Part shown: positions 55,680 through 64,000 of the stretch, piece by piece
Numbering within the stretch: position 1 is the stretch's first letter
How the letters are laid out: every line of letters begins with the position of its first letter
NCBI RefSeq assembly: GCF_021555175.1
Contig: NZ_JAKGRW010000012.1
Coordinates: 124,001 to 188,000, forward strand
Direction of reading: 5' to 3'
Origin: Nocardioides alcanivorans
GTDB lineage: Bacteria; Actinomycetota; Actinomycetes; Propionibacteriales; Nocardioidaceae
Length of the DNA: 64,000 bases
Made by a program: the position numbers and the translations under genes
The notes under the pieces: model-generated
The model's input: only the letters and a program-made list of their open reading frames with translations
Database searches by the model: none
Told to the model about the DNA's origin: nothing

Positions 55680-56926
55680 ATGACCTTCGAACAATCCGAC
55701 CAGCCCTCCGCCCAGGCGACGGAGGTCCGGACCGGCCCGCTCTCTTCCCTGCGAGTCCTGGAGCTCGGCTCTGTCGTCGCGGGTCCTTTCGCCGGTCGGC
55801 TTCTTGCCGATTACGGCGCTGACGTCATCAAGATCGAGGCCCCTGATCGCCCCGATCCGCTACGTGACTGGGGACAGGAGTCTTATCACGGCCACCGCCT
55901 CTGGTGGACTGTTCACGCGCGCAACAAGCGTTGCATCACCCTTGATCTCCGTTCGGGCCGGGGCCAGGACATGTTCTTGGATCTCGTGTCCGTCGCCGAC
56001 GTAGTAATCGAGAACTTCCGTCCGGGCACGCTGGAGCGATGGAATCTCGGTTGGGAGCGTCTCTCCTCGGTGCGCCCCGGCCTAGTTCTCGCTCGGCTGT
56101 CGGGCTACGGTCAAACTGGCCCCCACGCGTCCCGGCCTGGTTATGCCTCGGCCGCTGAAGCCGTGGGAGGCCTGCGAGCCATCAACGGCTACCCGGGGAA
56201 GCCCCTCCGCGGATGGCCATCTCGTTGGGAGACTCGCTCGGCGGCCTATTCGCCACGCAAGGCATTCTGGCCGCCCTCCTGCACCGTGACCGCACTGGCG
56301 AGGGGCAGGTCGTCGATATCGCTTTGACCGAGGCGTGTCTGGCCCTGACCGAGTCAATGATCCCCGAGTACGACAAGGTGGGACGCATACGTCGGCCAGG
56401 CGGCAGCCGTCTTGACGGCATCGCCCCGTCCAACCTTTTCCGGACCGCCGACGAACGCTGGGTCATCGTGGCCGCCAACCAAGACACCGTCTTCGGCAGG
56501 CTCTGCAACGCGATGGATCGGCCTGACCTAGCGACGGATCCACGGTTCATCGACCATCAGGCACGGGGTCAGAATCAGGACCAAATTGAGGAAATCATCG
56601 CGGCCTGGGTGTACGAAAAGACCGCGGCCGAGGTGACCGCGATCCTCCACGAGGCAAGTGTTGTAGTCGGTGGAATCTCTGATGCCGCCGACATCATCAA
56701 AGACCCCCAGTTCGCTGCCCGAGGAGCACTGGTCTCTCACTACGACCAACGGTTCGACGAAGCGGTGCTCGGTCCGGGCATTGTGCCTCTCTTCTCCGCG
56801 TCACCCGGTTCAGTGCGATGGGCCGGACCACCTGAGCCTGGCAGCCATAACGTTGACGTCTATCGGGACCTGCTCAGCCTGGAGGAGTCCGATCTCACTC
56901 AACTCTCTGCAGACGGCATCATCTGA
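55680..56926 (+). CDS. CaiB/BaiF-type CoA-transferase (2 of 2), one frameshift
   Basis: About 415 residues. LRVLELGSVVAGPFAGRLLA, DYGADVIKIEAPDRPDPLRD, NKRCITLDLRSGRGQDMFLD, and RPGYASAAEAVGGLRAINGY, then a frame break in the G4 run at 56195-56198. One added base gives GEAPPRMAISLGDSLGGLFA and the C-terminal half to ADGII. The usual Gly-Phe-Asp is Gly-Tyr-Ala here, a variant seen in part of the family. ATG 55680 has GAGGA upstream; an ATG at 55659 has no site. Monocistronic, with its own operator. Confidence 0.85.
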
Positions 56927-57497
56927 GGGTTCGCCAAAGGACACACGCAACTTTCTCAAGGTAGTCCCGCTAGGCCACGCCTTTTACACTGCCAACACGA
57001 CTGGCTCAGCATCCGAGAAGAGTGCGCTCCATCAGTGATCGATCCGACACCGGAATCAGAACGTGGGTGTGCGACATTAGGCTGGACGCGTCCAACTCCA
57101 CTCTGCAACGGAGCAATCTCCCCCTCGCAGCGAGCCCGGCGGGGGCGCGTGCTGTCGGTCGTAAACATCATGCCCGCACTGGCCCGGCTCAGGCATCGGA
57201 ACAAAGTCGTCACAGTCCGCAACGTTCGCACTCGTCCTGGCCCTACTGCGCATAGGGCATGAAGTTGGATCTTGTTGGCCGATGCATGACAGCTTCAGCG
57301 TGCGCGGCCGAGCACTGCATGCCAAGCCGGGCGCAAGGTTTCAGGCTGGGTCGGCTTGGGCAACATCGGGCATCAATGCCTCCTGAAGCGGGAACGGTTC
57401 CTAGACAGCTCCACTCCACACCCGGGAGGCCTTCGCCCATCTGCGGGTCAAACGGAGTGTCGTCACAGCGCGGGACCGATCTGCTCGGGCATGACAA
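56927..57497. other. non-coding spacer
   Basis: 570 bp without a plausible gene, a palindrome copy or an IS end that I can recognise. Ends at the CTAG target of the IS481 copy. Confidence 0.5.
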
Positions 57498-58258
57498 CTA
57501 GTTGTAGTTGCTCATGACGTTGGTGACACCCGCCGGAAGGCGTGAGGCCGGGGCTGGTTGCCGGCGGCGCTGTGGGGTCGATGGTAGTTGTAGTGCAGGT
57601 TCAAGGTGGCGATCGCGTCGCGGCGGTCGCGGGCCTGGTCTGAGTTGATGCCGTGGATGCGCCACCCGCCGCCCTCAGGGATGCGGCCGACCTTCTTCAC
57701 ATCGATGTGGATCATGTGCCCGGGCCACCACGCCTTGATGGTGCCGGGCTTGCGCAATGGTTCGCCGTCGAGGTCGAGGTGGTCGAGTCGGTGCAGGCCG
57801 AGCTTGTGGAGCCAGCGGGTCACGGTCGCGACCGAGATGGTGATGTCGCGGACCGCGAGCTCGCGCACGATCCGGCGTGCTGACCACTTGTTCTTCCGCA
57901 TCACCGCGATCTGCTCGACTACCGCCGTCGGGGTCTGGGTCGGGCGATGAGCAGGTGCACTCGAGCGGTCGTCAAGGCCGGCTTCGCCGTGCTCGCGGTA
58001 GCGGGCCACCCACTTGCCCAGACGCTGGCAGGAGGCGCCTGCTTCGGCGGGGATGTGCGCGATCGGGCGGTGGCGGCAGCGCAGCACCAACCGCAAACGG
58101 CCTTCAGGGGTCAGCGGGGCATTACGGTGGGTCCCAGGGCAGGTCCTTGGTATCGGCGACGGTTGTCTTGGTCGATTTCCATCTTTGCCGCCGGGGACCT
58201 GCCCCTCCCTCACGACCTACAGCCCGGTGACACCAACCTCATGAGCAACTACAACTAG
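57498..58258. mobile_element. internally deleted IS481-family element
   Basis: 761 bp bounded by inverted repeats of about 29 bp with two mismatches (TTGTAGTTGCTCATGA type ends), each flanked by CTAG (57498-57501 and 58255-58258), the target duplication known for IS481. The transposase lacks most of its catalytic core, so it can move only if another copy supplies the enzyme. Confidence 0.85.
57512..58213 (-). pseudogene. IS481-family transposase with internal deletion
   Basis: 233 residues. N-terminal HTH and linker are whole (EAGASCQRLGKWVARYREHG, RRIVRELAVRDITISVATVT, HIDVKKVGRIPEGGGWRIHG), but the sequence jumps from there to INSDQARDRRDAIATLNLHY and ends ...HAFRRVSPTS. About 100 residues with the second Asp and the Glu are gone. 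In-frame deletion, so still one open frame. Confidence 0.85.
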
Positions 58259-58667
58259 TACTCTTCAACCTGGCGATCTACGTATGCTCGCCGACAGCGT
58301 GCGAGATCAATTAGGCCGGTCGCTGCGTTCAGTCCGAGGTTGGGTGCGGGCCATGTATCTGGTTCGGCGGCCCGATGAGTCGAGATGTGGCGAGGGGAGA
58401 TGCCGCCGCGCCACATGGCCAGCCGCGACTACTCATCGGTGTGACTGGGCCGACCCGGAATGGTCCGTGGGGCCGTGATCCAGACGCCGGCAAGAGCGAA
58501 GGCGTTGAGCGAGCCGCAGTCGCGCCCCGATCGTGCGACGACGCGTGACCCGACACAGAGGTGAAGGAGAGCGGTGAAATCCTGTGCCGAGCGCACAGGG
58601 TTGGGCGCACGTGTCCGCCTGTATGCAAACCGACCGCGAGTCGTGAAGTGGGACAGTCCCGCCCCGG
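58259..58667. other. non-coding spacer
   Basis: No gene, operator or IS end recognised between the IS481 copy and the pyruvate carboxylase stop. Confidence 0.5.
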
Positions 58668-61600
58668 TCAATCCAACTCAAGCACCAGGTCCCCGCCGTC
58701 GACCGCGTGCGTGCCGCTGAACGCCAGCCGTCGCACCACACCCGCGAACGGCGCAGTGATCGAGGCCTCCATCTTCATCGCCTCGATGGTAGCGACGGTA
58801 TCGCCGGCGGCGACCTCGTCGCCTTCGGCGACACTGACGGTGACGACGCCTTGGAAGGGGGCGCCGATGTGGCCGGGCCGGGCGAGGTCGGCCTTCTCCG
58901 CGACAGCGACCTCAGCGGAGACGGCGCGGTCGCGGACGGAAATGGGACGGATCTGACCATTGAGGCGAGCCAAGACCGTGCGGTAGCCGCGTTCGTCGGG
59001 CTCGCTGATGGCCTCGAGTTCGATCAAGACCCGCTTGCCCTCGTCGATGTCGACGGCATGCTCGGTCTCGGGCTGGAGGCCATACAGAAACTCCGCCGTG
59101 GGTACTACGGACAGATCACCCCAGCGGGCTTGGGCCTCGGCGTACTCCCGAGTCGGTCCGGGGAAGAGTAGCTCGTTCAGCGTCCCGCGGCGCTCGGAGA
59201 CCAGTCCGGCTTGGGCCTCGGGTGAGAGCTCTGGAATCGGTGGGGTCCAGGGGCGGCCAGCGATTGCCTTGGAGCGGAACGGCTCGGGCCAGCCGCCGGG
59301 TGGGTCGCCGAGCTCGCCGTGGAGGAAACCAACGACCGAGGCCGGGATGTCGTACGACGACGGATCAGCCGCAAATGCCTGCGGGTCGGCGCCGGTCGCG
59401 ACCAAGGCGAGGGCGAGGTCGCCGATCACCTTGGACGACGGGGTGACCTTCGGGACACGGCCTAAGATGTCGTTGGCCGCGGCGTACATGTCCTCGATCT
59501 GTTCGAACTTCTCACCGAGACCGAGCGCGATCGCCTGCTGGCGCAAGTTCGAAAGCTGACCGCCGGGGATCTCGTGGCGGTACACGCGCCCGGTCGGGGC
59601 AGGCAGCCCGGACTCGAAGGGCGCGTAGAGACGTCGAACCGCCTCCCAGTAGGGTTCAAGCGCACTGACGGCCGCCAGCGACAGACCGGTGGGGCGCGGC
59701 GAGTGGTCGGTCGCGGCCACCAACGCGGACAGCGGCGGCTGGGACGTGGTTCCGGCCATTGAGGCGGTGGCAGCATCGACCGCGTCGACGCCGGCCCCGA
59801 TGGCCGCCGCGAGGGTGGCGAGCTGGCCGCCGGTGGTGTCGTGGGTGTGGAGGTGGACCGGCAGGGCGAAGCGTTCCCGTAGCGCGGTCACCAGTGTCGC
59901 AGCGGCGGGGGCGCGCAGCAGCCCGGCCATGTCCTTGATCGCCAACACATGCGCGCCGGCATCGACGATCCGCTCAGCCAGGCGAAGGTAATAGTCGAGC
60001 GTGTAGAGGTGCTCGCCCGGCGAGGACAGGTCACCTGTGTAGCAGAGGGCAACCTCGGCGACCGAGATACCGGTCGCCCGGACCGCTTCGATCGCGGGCC
60101 GCATCTGCTCGACGTCGTTGAGGGCATCGAAGATCCGGAACACGTCGATGCCGGTACCAGCAGCCTCCTCGACAAAGGCATCGGTCACTGCGGTTGGGTA
60201 CGGCGTGTAGCCGACCGTGTTTCGGCCACGCAGTAGCATCTGCAGGCAGATGTTCGGCACTGCCGCGCGGAGCTTGGCCAGCCGGTCCCACGGATCCTCG
60301 GAAAGGAAGCGCAGCGCGACGTCGTACGTCGCGCCGCCCCAGCACTCCAGCGACCACAACTCGGGCGTCATCCGGGCGACGTGACCAGCTACGCTGACCA
60401 GGTCGTGAGTGCGCACCCGGGTAGCGAGGAGCGACTGGTGGGCATCGCGGAAGGTGGTGTCGGTGACGGCGACGCTGCGGCGGGCGCGCAGCTCGGCTGC
60501 AAAAGCCGCGGGCCCGACCGCGAGCAACCGCTGCCGCGAACCGTCGGGTCCATCGATCGCGAGGTCGAGGGAGGGCAGCTTAGCGACCGGCGCGACAGAG
60601 ACGTCGATCGCGCCATACGGCTGGTTGACTGTGACGTCGGCCAGGTAAGTGAGCAGTCGGGTGCCACGGTCGCCCGACGCACGCGCGGTCAGTAGCTGCG
60701 GATGGGTCTCAATGAACGACGTCGTCACAGTACCCGTGGCCGCGGTTGCGAAGTCAGGGTCATCGAGCAGTGCCTGCAGGAACGGGATGTTGGTGGCCAC
60801 ACCGCGGATTCGGAACTCCGCGACGGCGCGGCGCGCCCGCGCCACGGCGTCCTCGAAGGTGCGGCCACGACAGGTCAGTTTTGCCAGCATCGAATCGAAA
60901 TGTGGGCTGACCTCGGCGCCGGCGAAGGTCGTACCGCCGTCGACCCGCACACCCGCGCCGCCCGGCGAGCGGTACGCCGTGATGGTGCCCGTGTCGGGAC
61001 GGAAGCCATTCGCTGGGTCCTCGGTCGTGATCCGGCACTGTAGTGCCGCACCCCGCAGCCGGACGCTGTCCTGCGACAGCCCGAGGTCGGCGAGGGTCTC
61101 GCCAGAAGCGATCCGCAGTTGGGCTTGGACCAGATCGATGTCGGTGACCTCCTCGGTCACCGTGTGCTCGACCTGAATCCGCGGGTTCATCTCAATGAAC
61201 ACGTAATTGCCGGCCGGGTCGAGCAGGAACTCCACCGTGCCGGCGCACGAGTAGCCGATCTCGCGGGCGAAGCGCACCGCGTCGGCGCACATCCGGTCCC
61301 GCAGCTGAGGGTCCAGCCCGGGAGCTGGGGCGATCTCGACGACCTTCTGATGTCGCCGCTGCACGGAGCAATCCCGCTCGAACAGGTGGATGACCGAACC
61401 GGCGCCGTCGGCCAGGATCTGCACCTCGATATGTCGCGGGTCGACCACCGCCTGCTCAATGAAAACCGTCGGGTCGCCGAACGCACCGTCCGCCTCGCGC
61501 ATGCAGGTCTCGATCGCCTCGCGCAGTTGAGCTCGATCGTCGACTCGGCGCATGCCGCGGCCGCCACCACCCGCGACCGCCTTGACGAACAGGGGCGCCG

Positions 61601-62054
61601 GGATCGCTTCAGCCTCCGCGACCAGGGCGTCGACGTCGGTCGAAGGCGCGACCGAGGCGAGCGTCGGCACGCCCGCCGCCTTGGCCGCCGCGATCGCCCG
61701 CGCCTTGTTGCCGGTCAGGGTCAGCACCTCGGCCGAAGGCCCGACGAAGGCTATCCCGGCCGCCGTACACACCTCAGCGAGCGTCGGGTTCTCCGATAGG
61801 AAGCCGTAGCCCGGGTAGACAGCGTCGGCACCGCACGCCACGGCCGCCGCGACGATCGCCTCGGGATCGAGGTATGAGCGCACCGGGTGACCGCGCTCGC
61901 CGATCTCGTAGGCCTCGTCGGCCTTCAATCGGTGCTCGGAACCCCGGTCCTCGTGAGGGAACACGGCAACCGTCGCCGCCCCCAGTTCGTACGCCGCGCG
62001 AAACGCACGGATCGCGATCTCGCCACGGTTGGCGACCAGAACCTTCGAGAACAT
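58668..62054 (-). CDS. pyc: pyruvate carboxylase
   Basis: 1128 residues, intact, the size of single-chain pyruvate carboxylases. Biotin-carboxylase domain: MFSKVLVANRGEIAIRAFRA, VAGGGGRGMRRVDDRAQLRE (ATP-grasp), FIEMNPRIQVEHTVTEEV. Carboxyltransferase domain begins near residue 535 with VTDTTFRDAHQSLLATR (metal Asp) and has LALVATGADPQAFAA later. The biotinyl domain ends the chain with EAMKMEASITAPFAGV (biotin Lys near 1093). Makes oxaloacetate from pyruvate. ATG 62054 has AGGAG. Housekeeping-type, but could serve anaplerosis for the catabolic genes. Confidence 0.95.
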   Translation of the reverse strand: MFSKVLVANRGEIAIRAFRAAYELGAATVAVFPHEDRGSEHRLKADEAYEIGERGHPVRSYLDPEAIVAAAVACGADAVYPGYGFLSENPTLAEVCTAAGIAFVGPSAEVLTLTGNKARAIAAAKAAGVPTLASVAPSTDVDALVAEAEAIPAPLFVKAVAGGGGRGMRRVDDRAQLREAIETCMREADGAFGDPTVFIEQAVVDPRHIEVQILADGAGSVIHLFERDCSVQRRHQKVVEIAPAPGLDPQLRDRMCADAVRFAREIGYSCAGTVEFLLDPAGNYVFIEMNPRIQVEHTVTEEVTDIDLVQAQLRIASGETLADLGLSQDSVRLRGAALQCRITTEDPANGFRPDTGTITAYRSPGGAGVRVDGGTTFAGAEVSPHFDSMLAKLTCRGRTFEDAVARARRAVAEFRIRGVATNIPFLQALLDDPDFATAATGTVTTSFIETHPQLLTARASGDRGTRLLTYLADVTVNQPYGAIDVSVAPVAKLPSLDLAIDGPDGSRQRLLAVGPAAFAAELRARRSVAVTDTTFRDAHQSLLATRVRTHDLVSVAGHVARMTPELWSLECWGGATYDVALRFLSEDPWDRLAKLRAAVPNICLQMLLRGRNTVGYTPYPTAVTDAFVEEAAGTGIDVFRIFDALNDVEQMRPAIEAVRATGISVAEVALCYTGDLSSPGEHLYTLDYYLRLAERIVDAGAHVLAIKDMAGLLRAPAAATLVTALRERFALPVHLHTHDTTGGQLATLAAAIGAGVDAVDAATASMAGTTSQPPLSALVAATDHSPRPTGLSLAAVSALEPYWEAVRRLYAPFESGLPAPTGRVYRHEIPGGQLSNLRQQAIALGLGEKFEQIEDMYAAANDILGRVPKVTPSSKVIGDLALALVATGADPQAFAADPSSYDIPASVVGFLHGELGDPPGGWPEPFRSKAIAGRPWTPPIPELSPEAQAGLVSERRGTLNELLFPGPTREYAEAQARWGDLSVVPTAEFLYGLQPETEHAVDIDEGKRVLIELEAISEPDERGYRTVLARLNGQIRPISVRDRAVSAEVAVAEKADLARPGHIGAPFQGVVTVSVAEGDEVAAGDTVATIEAMKMEASITAPFAGVVRRLAFSGTHAVDGGDLVLELD

Positions 62055-62148
62055 GGAACTCCTGCGGGTCATAGTTGGAGCGAAAGGGGTCGTGCGTCAC
62101 CGGCGGACGAGCGAGGTCGCCGTCAAGCACCGGCGATCGCACTTTCGA

Positions 62149-62346
62149 TCAGTCGATGGTCATAGGACAAGCAGGATGGAGCCATGGACCGGGAACAAAG
62201 GTCGCGACATTCCGGAGACGAGTCGCAGGGGCCTCCTCTGCCCGCACCTGGTCCACCAGATTCCTACGCGCCTTGCCTTTGAGATCAGGGACAGCGGTGA
62301 GTACTTCGCGCCACCGCTGCGTCACGGCAAACTCGATGTCGGTCAA
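62149..62346 (-). CDS. small hypothetical protein
   Basis: 65 residues (MTDIEFAVTQRWREVLTAVP, NLVDQVRAEEAPATRLRNVA), helical and charged at the start. I do not recognise it and no ribosome site is evident. It lies between pyc and the LysR gene on the same strand; it could be a fragment of a larger lost protein. Confidence 0.3.
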   Translation of the reverse strand: MTDIEFAVTQRWREVLTAVPDLKGKARRNLVDQVRAEEAPATRLRNVATFVPGPWLHPACPMTID

Positions 62347-62430
62347 CAGAGCTCCTCGGGCCGGTGGTGATGGACATCACCATCCTGCAGACCGGAGTTG
62401 AATGCGTCCAATGCCTAGTTTTCGATGAAT

Positions 62431-63326
62431 CTATGCGCCAGACACATGGATCTTTCTGCTGACCTGAAGCACGTGCTCTCGAAAGAGTGCCGATGCCGGC
62501 GGCAAGCTGCGGTCACGGACCCAAGCCAACCCGATTTCCCGGGACGCGCGCACGTCTCTGACCCGGATCGAGGGTCCAGCTGTGGACGCGCCACCGCGCG
62601 GCTCGGGCAGCAGAGCAACACCCAGGCCAGCCGACACCAACCCCCGCAGGGTCTCGACCTCCTCACCCTCGAACCCGATCCGCGGTGTGAAGCCGATCTC
62701 AGCGCATAGTTCCTCGGTCACCGCCCGCAGACTGAACCCGGATTTGAGCACGATGAACTGCTCGTTCTCGACTTCCTTGAGTCGGGCAGACCGCCGACCA
62801 GCGAGCCGGTGGTCCGGAGGTACGACCAGCCGCAGCGGCTCTAGGAACAGCCGCCGACTCTCCAGCTGTGGCAGGTCCGGCCCGGCGCCCGTGATCGCCA
62901 GATCGACAGCGCCCCCAAGTAGGTCGTCGATTAGCCCCTCGTCACCGTGTTGTCGTAGGTCGAAACGCACCTGCGGCCGCTCGGTACGAAAGGTCCGGAT
63001 CAGCTCGGGTACCAGCCAAGTGCCGAGGGTATGCAGGAAGGCGACCGGCACGAAGCCGCCGTCCGGAGCGGTGATGTCCTGCACCGAGCGCACCCCCGCT
63101 CGTAGGATTCGATCGTTTCCCGCGCATGCAGCACCAGCTCCCGACCCGCCAGGGTCAGCACCAGCCCGCGCCCTACCCGCTGGAACAGTGGCGTTCCCAC
63201 CTCCCTCTCGAGGCGGCCCAGAGCCCGCGACACCGTCGGCTGGGTCCGGTGGGCTTGCTCGGCCGCCTCGGTCACGGTACCGCCGTCAGCCACGGTCAGG
63301 AATGCGCGAATGGTATCCAGATCCAT
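62431..63326 (-). CDS. LysR-family regulator (2 of 2), one frameshift
   Basis: About 298 residues. HTH: LDTIRAFLTVADGGTVTEAA and RTQPTVSRALGRLEREVGTP; then, after a one-base loss in the C5 run at 63093-63097 (G5 in the coding sense), the effector domain: FVPVAFLHTLGTWLVPELIR, VDLAITGAGPDLPQLESRRL, GFEGEEVETLRGLVSAGLGV. One base restores RGVRSVQDITAP. Resembles YofA/CynR-type LysRs that often control nearby transport or catabolic genes. ATG at 63326; no divergent partner survives, since the flank is IS debris. Confidence 0.82.
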
Positions 63327-63916
63327 AGGCCTATGTTCTCAGCGCATGGGTTGCTAGAACAGCATTCGAGAATCTCGGTCATCAACTCGGCCCGGTGCAA
63401 GCATCCCACGTGGTGGGCCAGCCGGTGGCGGTCAGATCGAGGACGGCGTGCGGAGCACATCGATCGTCAGTGATAAACCGGACCGGGACGCCGACCTTGG
63501 TGCGCCGCGGCACGATCCTGACTAGCTTGCTTCAGCCTGCGGCGGTCATGTCCCCCGACCCCCGTGGTCGCGCCGTCGCACGGCCACACCGACCAACACC
63601 AATCGGGCGGACGTGTCAATCATCCAGCCGGGCGTCTCCGCGGACGCCGCTGATGTCCGGACCCGCGGGGGTCGAAGAATCAGTCGGGGCGTACGGCAAT
63701 CGAGCGCAACAGGTGGGCCGGAAGCGGAGCCGGACATCCGGAGCCCTGAAACGGACGAGGCCCGGATCCGTAGGGAGAATTCCACGGGTCGTCGCAACAC
63801 CAACTGGTTCTGACTAGATGATTGATTCCAAGGGGTACGGCGGTGCGGTATCGATGAAGTAGGTCGCGGGTGTCCACGAGTCGGTGTTGCGACCAAACTC
63901 AAGCTCTGGAGGCCTG
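63327..63916. other. non-coding or debris interval
   Basis: 590 bp. Short minus-strand pieces with coding character near 63382-63520 (RFITDDRCAPHAVLDLTATG) suggest a decayed protein, not recognised. The right part is probably the left end of the IS982 element that starts at 63917. Confidence 0.35.
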
Positions 63917-64000
63917 GTGGACACCGATCTGGACAGCCTCGCGACCGCACTCTACGTAACGACCGACGACCTGTTGCGCGCCAATCCCGAGCGTGTTCCT
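63917..64000 (+). CDS. IS982-family transposase, start only
   Basis: 28 residues to the window edge (VDTDLDSLATALYVTTDDLL, then ANPERVP). The pattern TDLDxLATALYVxxDD is the usual start of actinobacterial IS982 transposases. GTG 63917 has TGGAGG upstream. Incomplete because of the window end. Confidence 0.6.
   Translation, partial: MDTDLDSLATALYVTTDDLLRANPERVP

Noticed and set aside
1..64000. CRISPR arrays, tRNA or rRNA genes
   Set aside because: No regularly spaced direct repeats and no clover-leaf or rRNA-like blocks were seen on reading both strands.

Overview
The window is high-GC actinobacterial DNA. Grounds: strong G/C third positions, many GTG and TTG starts, an actinobacterial MetPS-type transporter, a mycofactocin-coupled dehydrogenase and IS elements common in actinobacteria. 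A Nocardioides-like or related Propionibacteriales/Corynebacteriales host is my inference; nothing here fixes the genus. No rRNA, tRNA or CRISPR was seen. Most of the window reads as an accessory catabolic island, in which oxygenases, dehydrogenases, CoA enzymes and three transport systems sit between IS elements.

Layout. 1-3.2 kb: an alpha/beta hydrolase (cut by the window start), a metPS-type amino-acid transporter pair and decayed fragments. 3.6-20.1 kb: SnoaL-like proteins, a beta-propeller lyase-like protein, two LLM flavin oxidoreductases, two SDRs, a five-gene peptide/nickel-type ABC importer with an MFS carrier, a P450 and a sugar-type binding protein. 20.5-25.1 kb: nested IS wreckage (IS1380 cut by IS3, IS3 cut by IS110, plus IS481 and IS1634 pieces). 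25.4-35.9 kb: P450 and ferredoxin, SnoaL, ribose-type ABC ATPase and permease, a cupin, a ferredoxin reductase, and a coupled 2-oxoacid:ferredoxin oxidoreductase (alpha, 7Fe ferredoxin, beta). 35.9-37.4 kb: an intact IS256 element. 37.8-47.1 kb: alcohol and aldehyde dehydrogenases, a LysR regulator, and an Fe-ADH / mmsA / 3-hydroxyisobutyryl-CoA hydrolase operon facing HMG-CoA lyase, then a MarR regulator. 47.2-55.4 kb: a seven-gene minus-strand operon (gentisate-dioxygenase-like cupin, FAH hydrolase, CitE-like lyase, enoyl-CoA hydratase, ThDP enzyme, CoA-transferase, aldehyde dehydrogenase). 55.7-56.9 kb: a divergent second CoA-transferase. 57.5-64 kb: a deleted IS481 copy, pyruvate carboxylase, a LysR regulator and the start of an IS982 transposase.

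How it fits together (inference). Importers bring in a substrate. Class I P450s (with ferredoxin and reductase), LLM enzymes, SDRs, alcohol and aldehyde dehydrogenases oxidise it to an acid. CoA-transferases activate it. Hydratase, lyase, ThDP, HMG-CoA lyase and mmsA steps then cut it to central intermediates, and pyruvate carboxylase could refill oxaloacetate. The substrate cannot be read from the sequence.

Two window-wide patterns stand out. First, a 12-bp palindrome, TCNGYRYRCNGA, occurs 12 times, always in an intergenic gap upstream of a catabolic or transport gene, which suggests one repressor-controlled regulon; the MarR gene at 46681 carries its own copy and is the best local candidate. 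Second, at least 15 otherwise good genes are broken by a single missing base, usually in a G or C run. All shifts go the same way, so most are probably under-called homopolymers in the assembly rather than dead genes. Those genes are annotated here at full length with the shift noted.
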